Shown one piece after another: positions 8,236 to 17,046 of a stretch of DNA of 64,000 bases (its first letter is position 1; each line of letters begins with the position of its first letter). The notes beneath the pieces were generated by a model. That model worked only from the letters and a program-made list of their open reading frames with translations. It made no database searches and was not told the DNA's origin. The DNA is taken from the NCBI GenBank assembly GCA_910577885.1, contig CAJTNK010000001.1, positions 37,577-101,576 on the forward strand, read 5' to 3'. Source of the stretch: an uncultured Rikenella sp. (GTDB taxonomy: Bacteria > Bacteroidota > Bacteroidia > Bacteroidales > Rikenellaceae). Both the position numbers and the translations under genes were made by a program.

Positions 8236-9129
8236 TCATAGTTTCGCCTCGATCAGGCCCTCTCGAAAGCTGCCTTCGACCTGAATCGTATGCCCGCAAA
8301 ACATGTCGTCATCCTCAAAATAGGCCGTAAAACAGCCGTCGGACGTCATGCTGAAACCCTCTATCGTAATCCTCCGGACAAAATCAGCTTCCGATACGTT
8401 ACCCTCCTCGTCCCCCTGCTCGGCCCAATCATTGGCCAGCGCGGTCATTTCCGCAGCTGCAAATTCCCGGATCGTCGCGTCCCATCTCTCCTGTTCGGCC
8501 AAGAGCTTTTTCATGGCCTGCCGGGCTTTTGTCCACGAAGCTCGACGGTTTACGTCGACATGGAGTATCACCCCAACCTCGTTACCCAACCAGTGGGCCT
8601 TTCCCCTAAAAAACTCCAACTCTGGGTCCAGCACCAGTTCCCCCAGCTCCTCGTCGTTGATAACGACGACAGGTTCGCGAGGTTCGACAGGCTGGATATG
8701 CTGCGTCCGGACCTCTTCCAAGACCCCGCAGGCCGTTCCCTCTTCGAGCACTTCGGTCGGATACAACCGATTGAAGTAAGACTTTTTATAGCACTCCAAC
8801 GGAACATCCTTCCTCGACTCCAAGAGACTCTCCGCAATGAACTTACGAGCCCGTAAACGATAGATCGTGCCTGCTTTGAATAACTTAGAGTCGACAGCCG
8901 CATCCGCCGCCGTAGCTCTCTCTTTTTTCACCGGCTCAACCAGGTAACCGTCGCCGAGATGCAACGCATCGGTCGCCGTGTCGACATAAGCCAGGTAATC
9001 GGCCCGAACCTCGAACTCCTCTTCGTCCCACACTCCATTCTTCAAACAATCACCCGTCAGGACCAAATACTCCCGCACCTCGGCCTCATATTGTTTTTCA
9101 AACTTGTCCAAGAGAGCCTTCTTTTTCAT
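8236..9129 (-). CDS. Protein of unknown function, DUF2262-like C-terminus
   Basis: A 297-residue soluble, acidic protein. The C-terminal half, with FFRGKAHWLGNEVGVILHVD and the ending CFTAYFEDDDMFCGHTIQVEG, resembles the DUF2262 family, for which no biochemical role is known to me. The N-terminal half has a stretch (GTIYRLRARKFIAES) that looks like an independent small domain. It sits between gmk and nadD with 4-6 base spacing, so it is an operon member, but this gives no clear functional hint. Domain assignment is tentative. Confidence 0.65.
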   Translation of the reverse strand: MKKKALLDKFEKQYEAEVREYLVLTGDCLKNGVWDEEEFEVRADYLAYVDTATDALHLGDGYLVEPVKKERATAADAAVDSKLFKAGTIYRLRARKFIAESLLESRKDVPLECYKKSYFNRLYPTEVLEEGTACGVLEEVRTQHIQPVEPREPVVVINDEELGELVLDPELEFFRGKAHWLGNEVGVILHVDVNRRASWTKARQAMKKLLAEQERWDATIREFAAAEMTALANDWAEQGDEEGNVSEADFVRRITIEGFSMTSDGCFTAYFEDDDMFCGHTIQVEGSFREGLIEAKL

Positions 9130-9135
9130 AATTCT

Positions 9136-9699
9136 TCACCGGGTCAAAAAATCGCCCACCACCTGCACCGCCTCCGCATACGCAGCCTGGAGGTCGTCAT
9201 TCACCACCACCCGGTCGAACTTCGGAGCATAGCCGATCTCCTGTTCCGCCTTGGCCAGCCTCCGTTCGATGGCCTCCGCGGAATCCGTACCGCGTCCCTC
9301 CAACCGCCTCCGCAGCTCCGCCACCGACGGCGGCATGATGAAGATCGACAACGCCTGATCGCCGAACAGCTTCTTGATATTCAGCGCCCCGACCACATCC
9401 ACGTCGAACACCACCACATGCCCTCGATCCCAGATCCGGTCGATTTCGGCCCGCAACGTCCCGTAACAGGTCCCCGCATAGACCTCCTCCCACTCGATGA
9501 ACTCACCCGCCTCGACCCGTGTCCGAAACTCCGCCGCATCCATGAAATAGTAGTCCACTCCGTCCCGCTCCTCGCCCCGCGGCGCCCGCGAAGTGGCCGA
9601 AATCGAAAACTCCAGCTCCGGAAAACGTTCCAACAAGTGCCGTACGATGGTCGTCTTGCCCGAACCCGACGGCGCCGAGAATATCAATACCTTGCCCAT
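9136..9699 (-). CDS. gmk: Guanylate kinase
   Basis: A 187-residue cytoplasmic enzyme phosphorylating GMP to GDP with ATP. The P-loop SGSGKTT is at residues 11-17; GMP-binding residues are in ISATSRAPRGEERDGVDYYF and EFIEWEEVYAGTCYGT. Length and domain order are normal. It lies 23 bases downstream of yicC, a pairing that is common across bacteria, and 6 bases before the DUF2262-like gene. Confidence 0.96.
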   Translation of the reverse strand: MGKVLIFSAPSGSGKTTIVRHLLERFPELEFSISATSRAPRGEERDGVDYYFMDAAEFRTRVEAGEFIEWEEVYAGTCYGTLRAEIDRIWDRGHVVVFDVDVVGALNIKKLFGDQALSIFIMPPSVAELRRRLEGRGTDSAEAIERRLAKAEQEIGYAPKFDRVVVNDDLQAAYAEAVQVVGDFLTR

Positions 9700-9722
9700 G
9701 ACTTAACGTAGTGAGAGAGGGG

Positions 9723-10601
9723 TTATAAAAGATTGAGTAACTGTTCCTTGATCTTCTCCAACTCGTCTTTCATCCGCACCACGATTTTTTGGATCCCGGC
9801 ATGGTTGGCCTTGGATCCGGTGGTGTTGATCTCGCGCCCGATCTCCTGGGCAATAAAGCCCAACTTCCGCCCCACGCCCTCCGACTCGGCAGCCACGGCG
9901 CGGAAATAGTCGCAATGCTGCTTGAGTCGCACCTTTTCTTCCGTGATGTCGAACTTTTCGAGGTAGTAGATGATCTCCTGTTCGAAGCGGTTGTTGTCGA
10001 CGTGCACCTGCAAAGCCTTGAGGTTCTCCATCAGCCGCGTGCGTACGGTCTCGATCCGTTCCCCCTCGAGCGGTACGATCTGCGCCGCCAGCGACTCGAT
10101 GGTGTCGATGCGCGTCAACAGATCCCGGATCAGCACCTCTCCCTCCTGCGCGCGGAAACGGTTCAGGTTTTCGATCGCCTCGTCCACCGCCTCGGTCAGC
10201 GCCTTCCATTCCTCCGGCCCGATCACCACGGTCTCGGTCTGCATCACCTCCGGCAGGCGCAACACCGTAGTAATCAACGGCTCCGTCGCGTTCGTATCCC
10301 CCACCTCGCGCTGCAACTCGGCCAGCTGCGCATAATAAGCCTTGAAGAGTTCCCGGTTGATCGTCCCGGCAGTGGTTTTGCCGCCGCCGATCGTCTCGAC
10401 CGACACGAAAAGGTCGACCTTTCCCCGCCCCAACGCCTTCCCCACCGTGTTGCGAATCTCGTACTCCTTCTCGCGATAGATCGATGGAATGCGGGTCGAC
10501 AAGTCCAGCTGTTTGCTGTTCAGACTCTTGATCTCGACCGTGATCTTGCGTTGGTCGGCGTGCCGTTCGGCCCGCCCGTAACCGGTCATGGATTTTACCA
10601 T
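9723..10601 (-). CDS. yicC: YicC family endoribonuclease
   Basis: A 292-residue protein with the YicC N-terminal signature MVKSMTGYGRAE and the C-terminal DUF1732-type block KFDITEEKVRLKQHCDYF ... GRKLGFIAQEIGREINTTGSK. E. coli YicC has been reported as an RNase acting on small RNAs. A longer frame from 10694 is rejected because the promoter TATATTTG at 10628-10635 lies inside it; the ATG at 10601 gives the family start exactly and a leader of about 20 bases. It is the first gene of the yicC-gmk-DUF2262-nadD-TPR operon. Confidence 0.93.
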   Translation of the reverse strand: MVKSMTGYGRAERHADQRKITVEIKSLNSKQLDLSTRIPSIYREKEYEIRNTVGKALGRGKVDLFVSVETIGGGKTTAGTINRELFKAYYAQLAELQREVGDTNATEPLITTVLRLPEVMQTETVVIGPEEWKALTEAVDEAIENLNRFRAQEGEVLIRDLLTRIDTIESLAAQIVPLEGERIETVRTRLMENLKALQVHVDNNRFEQEIIYYLEKFDITEEKVRLKQHCDYFRAVAAESEGVGRKLGFIAQEIGREINTTGSKANHAGIQKIVVRMKDELEKIKEQLLNLL

Positions 10602-10627
10602 ACTCAAACCTTTAGATTTACCGAGAA

Positions 10628-10635
10628 CAAATATA
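10628..10635 (-). promoter_or_regulatory. yicC operon promoter -7 box (TATATTTG)
   Basis: Perfect TAnnTTTG match on the reverse strand, about 27 bases before the yicC ATG. No clear -33 element. Confidence 0.55.
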
Positions 10636-10775
10636 ACGTGAAAAATCCGATTTTCCCGCAGCTCTGTGGCAAAACCGTCCGAACGGTCGGCCACAAAATC
10701 GACCGAAAAATTTCATTCCCCGAGATTTTTTCCGATCTTTGATACTCATTTTCATCCATCTACTACCGCACAATC

Positions 10776-11849
10776 ATGAAGAAACACAACTTTTCCGCCG
10801 GCCCGTCGATTCTGCCTCGGCCGGCGATCGAAAGTGCCGCACAGGCCGTACTGGACTTGAACGGAATAGGTCTGTCGGTGCTCGAGATATCGCACCGGAG
10901 CAAGGACTTCGAAGCGGTGCTGGACGAAGCCGTCGCCCTGTTCCGCGAGCTGCTCGGGATTCCGCAGGGGTACAGCGTCCTGTTCCTGGGCGGCGGGGCC
11001 AGCATGCAGTTCTGCATGGTGCCGTTCAACCTGCTGGAGAAAAAAGCCGGATACGTCAACACCGGCGTATGGGCGCGCAAGGCGCTGAAAGAGGCCAAGC
11101 TGTTCGGCGAGGTCGAGACGGTGGCCTCGTCGGAGGACCGCAACTTCTCGTACATCCCGAAAGGCTTTGCGATTCCGACCGACCTGGACTACCTCCACAT
11201 CACGACCAACAACACGATTTTCGGCACGGAGTACCGGGGCGATCTCGACTCGCCGGTAACCCTGGTGGCGGACATGTCGTCGGACATCCTGTCGCGACCG
11301 GTCGACGTCTCGAAATACGGACTCATCTACGGCGGCGCCCAGAAAAACCTGGGACCGGCCGGGGTTACGTTCGTCATCGTACGCAACGACATCTTGGGCA
11401 AAGTGTCGCGGGCGATTCCGACCATGCTCGACTACCGCACGCACATCGAAGGAGGGTCGATGTTCAACACCCCGCCGGTCTTCCCGATCTATGTCCTGCG
11501 CGAGACGCTGCGGTGGCTCAAATCGATCGGCGGGGTACCGGCCATCCAAAAACTGAACGAAGAGAAAGCCGCCTTGCTCTACAACGAAATCGACCGAAAC
11601 CCGCTCTTCCAGGGAACGGCGGCGGTCGAAGACCGTTCGCTGATGAACGTCAGCTTTGTCTACAGCGAGGAACACAAAGAGCTGGATCCCAACGCCTTCC
11701 TGGACTTCGCCAAAGAACGAGGCATGGTCGGAGTCAAAGGACACCGACTGGTGGGCGGCTTCCGAGCTTCGCTCTACAACGCCATGCCCAAAGAAAGCGT
11801 ACAAGCGCTCGTCGATACCATGCAAGAATTCGAAAAACTGTACTATTAA
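10776..11849 (+). CDS. serC: Phosphoserine aminotransferase
   Basis: A 357-residue PLP enzyme converting 3-phosphohydroxypyruvate and glutamate to phosphoserine (serine, and in part pyridoxine, synthesis). Seen: N-terminal [10 protein letters not shown], substrate-binding [13 protein letters not shown], and the PLP lysine Lys190 in [12 protein letters not shown]. Length matches the family. The 5' region has a GATCTTTG sequence at about 10735 as a possible weak -7 box. Its last codons (TAC TAT TAA) form part of the left terminal inverted repeat of the following palindromic element. serA and DUF1015 follow in the same direction. Confidence 0.96.
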   Translation: MKKHNFSAGPSILPRPAIESAAQAVLDLNGIGLSVLEISHRSKDFEAVLDEAVALFRELLGIPQGYSVLFLGGGASMQFCMVPFNLLEKKAGYVNTGVWARKALKEAKLFGEVETVASSEDRNFSYIPKGFAIPTDLDYLHITTNNTIFGTEYRGDLDSPVTLVADMSSDILSRPVDVSKYGLIYGGAQKNLGPAGVTFVIVRNDILGKVSRAIPTMLDYRTHIEGGSMFNTPPVFPIYVLRETLRWLKSIGGVPAIQKLNEEKAALLYNEIDRNPLFQGTAAVEDRSLMNVSFVYSEEHKELDPNAFLDFAKERGMVGVKGHRLVGGFRASLYNAMPKESVQALVDTMQEFEKLYY

Positions 11850-12178
11850 TTGGATACCCGTTCATTGTGCTGGAGGGTACTGTACTTTCTGTGAACAGAA
11901 AGTACCAAAGAAACTTTAGCAAAGTGCTTCGCACTTTTAAGCCATCCGGGGCACAAGGTTCTCAGCCCGTTCGTGGGCCGGGGATTCGTCCGGGGGCGCA
12001 TGATGTAGGGCAAAGACTTTGCGCCCCCGGAGAACCCCGACCCACAGTCGGCAGACACTGTACCGAGATAGAGTTAGGATGCGTAAGCATCCTCGGAAGT
12101 TTTTCTGGTTCTCTTTGTTCACAAAGAGAACAGTTCTATCCGGTTCAGCAAAGAACAAGATATTCCAATTAATAGTAC
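11840..12178. repeat. Palindromic intergenic element, copy C
   Basis: A 339-bp element bounded by GTACTATTAATTGG and its complement CCAATTAATAGTAC. Inside are the mini-hairpin GTACTTTCTGT/ACAGAAAGTAC, side hairpin AAAGTGCTTCGCACTTT, central stem built of GGGGGCGCA/TGCGCCCCC with GTGGG/CCCAC outside, side hairpin GGATGCGTAAGCATCC and right mini-hairpin GTTCTCTTTG/CAAAGAGAAC. It separates serC from serA; the left boundary includes the serC stop codon. Confidence 0.9.
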
Positions 12179-12193
12179 GTTAAACAAATAGTT

Positions 12194-13117
12194 ATGAAGA
12201 TATTAGTAGCGACAGAGAAGCCGTTTTCGAGAGAAGCCACCGAGGGGATCGAGGCGATCGCTCGGGAGGCCGGCTTTGCGTGTGAGTTGTTGGAAAAATA
12301 TACGTCCGTCGATGAGTTGAAACGTGCGGTGGCGGATGCGGATGCGTTGATCGTGCGGTCGGACAAGGTGACGGCGGAGGTGATCGAAGCGGCCCGGGCG
12401 CTGAAAATTGTGGTGCGGGCCGGGGCCGGGTATGATAATCTGGATTTGGGGGCGTGTACGGCCCGTGGGATCGTAGCGATGAACACACCGGGGCAGAATT
12501 CGAATGCGGTGGCGGAGTTGGCCGTGTCGATGATGATTTTCATGGCCCGGAATCAGTTCACGCCGGGAACGGGGCATGAGATCAGCGGGAAACGGCTGGG
12601 AATACATGCCTATGGGAATGTGGGACGGATTGTGGCTCGGTATGGGCGGGCGTTGGGGATGGAGGTATCGGCTTTCGACCCGTTCGTGACCGATCCGGAG
12701 GTTTTTGCCCGGGACGGGGTGAGGATGGTTACTTCCGTCAGGGAATTGTACGAGAACAGCGACTACCTGTCGTTGCACATTCCGGCCACGGCGGAGACCA
12801 AGGGATCCATTGGGTACGATCTGTTGATGTCGATGCCCGAGGGGGCTACGCTGGTAAATACGGCACGCAAGGAGGTGATCGACGAAGCGGGGCTGGCCAG
12901 AGCGCTGGCAGAACGGTCCGGGCTCAAGTACGTTACGGACATTGCGCCGGATAGCGCGGCGGAGTTGGCGGAAAAGTTCGGAAAGCGGTTTTTCGCCACG
13001 CCGAAGAAGATGGGGGCGGAGACGGCGGAAGCCAATGTAAATGCCGGGTTGGCGGCGGCGCGACAGATTGTGGCGTTTTTCAAGGAGGGGGTGACCCGAT
13101 TTCAAGTGAATCGCTAA
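12194..13117 (+). CDS. serA: D-3-phosphoglycerate dehydrogenase-like protein (short form, no ACT domain)
   Basis: A 307-residue D-isomer 2-hydroxyacid dehydrogenase, expected to oxidise 3-phosphoglycerate with NAD+ as the first step of serine synthesis. The NAD-binding loop is AYGNVGR near residue 138, and the substrate region has RAGAGYDNLDL. Catalytic Arg may be in NTARKEVID. The usual Glu and His near the end are not evident: where most members have PHIGAST, this one reads TPKKMGAETAEAN. I recall the same variant in other Bacteroidota SerA proteins, so this is probably a family trait. The C-terminal regulatory ACT domain is absent. serC precedes it across a repeat and DUF1015 follows by 16 bases. 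Confidence 0.85.
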   Translation: MKILVATEKPFSREATEGIEAIAREAGFACELLEKYTSVDELKRAVADADALIVRSDKVTAEVIEAARALKIVVRAGAGYDNLDLGACTARGIVAMNTPGQNSNAVAELAVSMMIFMARNQFTPGTGHEISGKRLGIHAYGNVGRIVARYGRALGMEVSAFDPFVTDPEVFARDGVRMVTSVRELYENSDYLSLHIPATAETKGSIGYDLLMSMPEGATLVNTARKEVIDEAGLARALAERSGLKYVTDIAPDSAAELAEKFGKRFFATPKKMGAETAEANVNAGLAAARQIVAFFKEGVTRFQVNR

Positions 13118-13133
13118 AAAACGCTTGTTGACT

Positions 13134-14393
13134 ATGGTGAAAATCAAACCGTTCAAAGGGATCCGGCCGCCGCGGGAGTTGGCCAAGGAGGTGGCGTCGC
13201 GACCGTATGACGTGCTGAACTCCGCAGAGGCGAAAGCCGAGGCGGGGGAGAAGTCGTTGTTGCATATCATCAAACCGGAGATTGATTTCGAGCCGATGAT
13301 CGACGAACATTCCACTCAGGCTTACGATCATGCAGTGGCCAATTTTAAAAAGTGGAAAGCAAACGGGTGGCTGGTACAGGATGACGAGAAGTGCTACTAT
13401 GTGTATGCCCAGACGATGGAGGGGCGGACACAGTACGGATTGGTGGCGGCTTGCCACTTCGAGGACTATGTGGCGGGACGGATCAAGAAGCACGAGCTGA
13501 CGCGGCCGGACAAGGAGGAGGACCGAATGATCCACGTGTGGAGGCAGGAGGCGAATATCGAGCCGGTGTTCTTTGCCTATCCGGCTCGGGGAGAGGTGGA
13601 TGCGATTATCGATCGGGTGGTGACGACGCGGGAGCCGGTGTACGATTTTGTGGCGGAGGGGGATGGATTCGGACATCGTTTTTGGGTGATCGACGAGGAA
13701 GGGGTGATTGCGCGGCTCACCGAGCTTTTTGCGGAGGTTCCGGCTTTGTACGTGGCCGACGGACACCACCGGACAGCGGCGGCGGCACGGGTGGGGGCCG
13801 AAAAAAAGGAAGCCTTGCTCGACGCCGGCGGCACATATACCGGGGAGGAGGAGTTCAATTACTTTTTGGCGGTGATTTTCCCGGACAACCAGTTGAAAAT
13901 CATCGACTACAACCGGGTGGTACGGGACCTGAACGGGCTGACGCCGGAAGAGCTGGTCGCTGCGCTGGACAAAGACTTTGTCGTGACTCGCCATGGGACA
14001 GAGATCTACCGACCGGCGGAGTTGCACGACTTTTCCATGTATTTGAACGGGGAGTGGTACGGCTTGCGGGCGCGCGAGGGACGGTACGACGATGCCGATC
14101 CGATCGGGGTGTTGGATGTGACCATCCTGTCGACCCTCGTCCTCGACCGGCTTCTCGGGATCCGCGACCTGAGGACCGACAAACGGATCGACTTCGTGGG
14201 AGGGATCCGGGGCCTGGGCGAATTGCAGCGGCGGGTGGACAGCGGAGAGATGGCCGTGGCGTTCGCCCTGTATCCGGTGTCGATGCAGCAACTGATCGAC
14301 ATTGCCGACACGGGAAATATCATGCCGCCGAAAACCACTTGGTTCGAGCCGAAATTACGGTCTGGGTTGGTCATCCATTCGTTGAAGGATTGA
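13134..14393 (+). CDS. DUF1015 family protein
   Basis: A 419-residue cytoplasmic protein with the DUF1015 signature: N-terminal IKPFKGIRPPRELAKEVASR followed by PYDVLN, central DGHHRT (residues near 210, a likely metal or phosphate-binding motif) and conserved C-terminal block. Biochemical role is not established; genes of this family regularly follow serC-serA in Bacteroidota, suggesting a link with serine synthesis or SerA function. A TTG at 13125 is in frame, but the ATG at 13134 gives the family start. It ends the serC-serA cluster; a strong terminator follows. Confidence 0.92.
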   Translation: MVKIKPFKGIRPPRELAKEVASRPYDVLNSAEAKAEAGEKSLLHIIKPEIDFEPMIDEHSTQAYDHAVANFKKWKANGWLVQDDEKCYYVYAQTMEGRTQYGLVAACHFEDYVAGRIKKHELTRPDKEEDRMIHVWRQEANIEPVFFAYPARGEVDAIIDRVVTTREPVYDFVAEGDGFGHRFWVIDEEGVIARLTELFAEVPALYVADGHHRTAAAARVGAEKKEALLDAGGTYTGEEEFNYFLAVIFPDNQLKIIDYNRVVRDLNGLTPEELVAALDKDFVVTRHGTEIYRPAELHDFSMYLNGEWYGLRAREGRYDDADPIGVLDVTILSTLVLDRLLGIRDLRTDKRIDFVGGIRGLGELQRRVDSGEMAVAFALYPVSMQQLIDIADTGNIMPPKTTWFEPKLRSGLVIHSLKD

Positions 14394-14439
14394 GCGGGAC
14401 GAAAGAACAGATTGGATACCCCAATTATCAGGAGGATAA

Positions 14440-14473
14440 AAAATAGGATAACAGTTCGTTATCCTATTTTTTA
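14440..14473 (+). terminator. Intrinsic terminator after DUF1015
   Basis: AAAATAGGATAAC and its complement GTTATCCTATTTT (13-bp arms, 5-base loop) followed by a T run, 46 bases after the DUF1015 stop. Confidence 0.85.
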
Positions 14474-14567
14474 TAGGTTTGGACGACGTAGGAATAGCCG
14501 AAATATCGCACCCTCCGAACAACATTTGGACTACCTTCGTGCGTTAGTATGGACAAACACCCGTAAA

Positions 14568-14798
14568 ATGGCCAAGATACAAGGAAAGATCGTCGTAGAC
14601 ACGGAACGTTGCAAAGGTTGCGGCGTCTGCATCGAAGCCTGTCCGACCCAGACCATCGCGCTGAGTCCGCAGGTCAACGCGAAAGGGTACAACTACTGCT
14701 ACATGGCCTCGCCGGAGGCTTGTATCGGATGTGCCGGGTGTGCCGTGGTGTGCCCGGACAGCTGCATCGTCGTTTACAGAGAGAAAAAACAGGCATAA
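14568..14798 (+). CDS. 2-oxoacid:ferredoxin oxidoreductase, ferredoxin (delta) subunit
   Basis: A 76-residue two-cluster [4Fe-4S] ferredoxin. Cysteines 15, 18, 21, 25 (CKGCGVCIEACP) and 52, 55, 58, 62 (CIGCAGCAVVCP) bind the clusters. It carries electrons from the catalytic beta subunit to soluble ferredoxin. Its stop codon abuts the ATG of the alpha-subunit gene, showing coupled translation. Upstream is a terminator, so this is the first gene of the operon; the promoter is not obvious (TACCTTCG near 14532 is a weak candidate). Confidence 0.93.
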   Translation: MAKIQGKIVVDTERCKGCGVCIEACPTQTIALSPQVNAKGYNYCYMASPEACIGCAGCAVVCPDSCIVVYREKKQA

Positions 14799-15878
14799 AT
14801 GGAAGATATCAAACTGATGAAAGGGAACGAAGTGCTGGCTCACGCCGCTGTACGGTGCGGAGCGGACGGCTACTTCGGTTACCCGATCACTCCGCAGTCG
14901 GAGGTCCTCGAGACCCTGACCGAGCTGCGGCCGTGGGAGACCACCGGCATGGTCGTGCTGCAGGCCGAAAGCGAGGTGGCATCGATCAATATGGTGTACG
15001 GGGGAGCGTCGGTGGGGAAACGGGTCATGACTTCCACGTCGAGCCCGGGACTTTCGCTGATGTGCGAAGGACTCTCCTACTTGGCGGGGGCGGAACTGCC
15101 GTGCGTGGTGATCGACGTCTCGCGCGGGGGGCCGGGCCTGGGCACGATCCAGGCTTCGCAGGCCGACTACTTCCAGGTGGTGAAGGGCGGGGGACATGGC
15201 GATTACCGGATGCCGGTGCTGGCGCCCAATTCGGTGCAGGAGATGAACGACTTCGTGGAGTTGGCTTTCGAGCTCGCGTTCAAGTATTTGAACCCGGTGA
15301 TGATCCTGGCCGACGGAGTCATCGGACAGATGATGGAAAAAGTGCGGCTGAGTCCGCAGAAACCCAGACGCACGGAGGAACAGATACGGCAGGAGTGTCC
15401 GTGGGCCGCACTGGGCAAGGGCGCGCGCAAGGAGCGGAATATCATCACCTCGTGTTACATCGATCCGGAGACGATGGAGCGGCATAATCACAAGTTGCAG
15501 GCCAAGTACGACCGGATGGAGCGCGAGGAGGTTCGGGTCGAGGAGATCGAAACGGCCGATGCGGAGTACATCCTGGTGGCCTACGGGGCATCGTCGCGCA
15601 TCTGCGCCAAGGTGGTCGAAGATGCGCGGGCTGCGGGATTGAAAGTCGGGTTGATTCGACCGATCACCCTGTTCCCGTTTCCGACGGAGGCGATCCGCCG
15701 GGCGGCGCAGAACGGGGCGCGGGGCTTCTTGTCCGTGGAGTTGAGCATGGGGCAGATGATCGAAGACGTCCGCTTGGCGGTAGGGGATGCGACCATTCCG
15801 GTACGGCACTTCGGACGGACCGGCGGGATCATCCATTCCCCGCGCGAAGTTTTCGATGCCTTGAAACAAATGTTGTAA
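14799..15878 (+). CDS. vorB: 2-oxoacid:ferredoxin oxidoreductase alpha subunit (VorB/KorA type)
   Basis: A 359-residue alpha subunit carrying the pyrimidine-binding half of the TPP site. The hallmark is GYFGYPITPQSEVLETL near residue 27, with the catalytic-type Glu in AESEVASINMVYGGASVGKR and the C-terminal transketolase-like domain. Together with the ferredoxin, beta and gamma subunits it decarboxylates a 2-oxoacid to the acyl-CoA, reducing ferredoxin. Bacteroidota annotations usually call it VorB (branched-chain oxoacids), but 2-oxoglutarate cannot be excluded by sequence. Repeat copy D begins 3 bases after its stop and separates it from the beta subunit. Confidence 0.9.
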   Translation: MEDIKLMKGNEVLAHAAVRCGADGYFGYPITPQSEVLETLTELRPWETTGMVVLQAESEVASINMVYGGASVGKRVMTSTSSPGLSLMCEGLSYLAGAELPCVVIDVSRGGPGLGTIQASQADYFQVVKGGGHGDYRMPVLAPNSVQEMNDFVELAFELAFKYLNPVMILADGVIGQMMEKVRLSPQKPRRTEEQIRQECPWAALGKGARKERNIITSCYIDPETMERHNHKLQAKYDRMEREEVRVEEIETADAEYILVAYGASSRICAKVVEDARAAGLKVGLIRPITLFPFPTEAIRRAAQNGARGFLSVELSMGQMIEDVRLAVGDATIPVRHFGRTGGIIHSPREVFDALKQML

Positions 15879-15880
15879 TC

Positions 15881-16199
15881 ATTCGGCTTTCTTTGATCGT
15901 TCTTTAGCAACGTGAGGGTACTGTCCCTTTCTTGAAAGAAAGGGACCCAAAGAACTTTCAGATAGCATACGCTATGTCTTAGGCTCCGCAGTCCTCAGGG
16001 TTGTGGGTGGGACTTTCCGGTGTCGGCGCATAAGGTAATTTACACATGACGCGCCGCACCGAGAAAGCCCCACCCAAAGCACCAGGCAGACACGGCCAAA
16101 GCATCCCAAAGGGATGCGCTCGGAAGTCTTTTTGGTTCTTTTTCTTCAGAAAAAGAACAGTTCCTGCCCGTTACCAAGGACCTGTCAAAGAGAGCGAAT
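15881..16199. repeat. Palindromic intergenic element, copy D, inside the vor operon
   Basis: A 319-bp element with outer arms ATTCGGCTTTCTTTGA and TCAAAGAGAGCGAAT, left mini-hairpin GTCCCTTTCTT/AAGAAAGGGAC, side hairpin TAGCATACGCTA, central stem GGGTGGG/CCCACCC with inner CGGCGC/GCGCCG, side hairpin GCATCCC/GGGATGC and right mini-hairpin GTTCTTTTTC/GAAAAAGAAC. It fills the gap between alpha and beta subunit genes. Confidence 0.9.
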
Positions 16200-16228
16200 C
16201 ATTCAAATAATTTCTGACCGAGTAAACA

Positions 16229-17032
16229 ATGATGGCAGAGAGATCTATATTAGAAGTAGCCGAGACGGACGAGAATCGGGTTTACGGTCGTCCGCGGTTG
16301 CTGTTGGACGCCACGATGCACTATTGTCCGGGGTGTTCGCACGGGACGGTGCACAAGCTGGTGGCCGAGACGATCGACGAACTCGGCGCCGAGGATCGGG
16401 CGATCGGAGTTACGCCGGTCGGATGCGCGGCTTTTCTGTACAACTACATCGACATCGACTGGATCCAGGCTTCGCACGGACGTGCGCCGTCGGTGGCGAC
16501 GGCGGTCAAACGGCTCTGTCCGGACAAACTCGTCTTCACGTACCAGGGGGACGGGGACTTGGCGGCGATCGGGACGGCAGAGGCCATTCATGCGGCCAAT
16601 CGGGGGGATAACGTGGCTATTATCTTCATCAACAACGCAATATATGGGATGACCGGCGGTCAGATGGCACCGACCACGCTGCTGGGGATGAAGACCGCCA
16701 CCACGCCGATGGGACGAACACCGGAGCTGAACGGCTATCCGTTCAAGGTGGCCGATATGCTGGCTTTGCTGGAGGGGGTGACCTACGTGACGCGGCAGAG
16801 CGTCGACACGCCGGCCCACGTGCGGCAGGCGAAACGGGCGATCCGGAAAGCGTTCGAAAATTCGATGAACAATCGCGGTTTCTCGTTCGTCGAGATCGTG
16901 GCGACCTGCAACTCGGGGTGGAAGCTCACTCCGGTAGCGGCCAACCGGTGGATGGAAGAGAACATGCACCCGACTTATCCGCTGGGGGATTTGAAAGATA
17001 CGACCGCGGCCGGGACAGCCACCGAAAAATAA
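16229..17032 (+). CDS. vorA: 2-oxoacid:ferredoxin oxidoreductase beta subunit (TPP-binding)
   Basis: A 267-residue beta subunit holding the diphosphate half of the thiamine diphosphate site and a [4Fe-4S] cluster. TPP motif GDGD at 107-110 with the paired NN at 135-136 (IIFINNAIYG) is complete; cysteines in HYCPGCSHG (33, 36) and later Cys66 can ligate the cluster. Two ATGs (16229, 16232) are possible starts. It lies after the 319-bp repeat but matches the alpha subunit in type, and the gamma subunit gene follows 14 bases downstream. Substrate range (branched-chain oxoacid versus 2-oxoglutarate) is undetermined. Confidence 0.92.
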   Translation: MMAERSILEVAETDENRVYGRPRLLLDATMHYCPGCSHGTVHKLVAETIDELGAEDRAIGVTPVGCAAFLYNYIDIDWIQASHGRAPSVATAVKRLCPDKLVFTYQGDGDLAAIGTAEAIHAANRGDNVAIIFINNAIYGMTGGQMAPTTLLGMKTATTPMGRTPELNGYPFKVADMLALLEGVTYVTRQSVDTPAHVRQAKRAIRKAFENSMNNRGFSFVEIVATCNSGWKLTPVAANRWMEENMHPTYPLGDLKDTTAAGTATEK

Positions 17033-17046
17033 CGCACACAGATATT

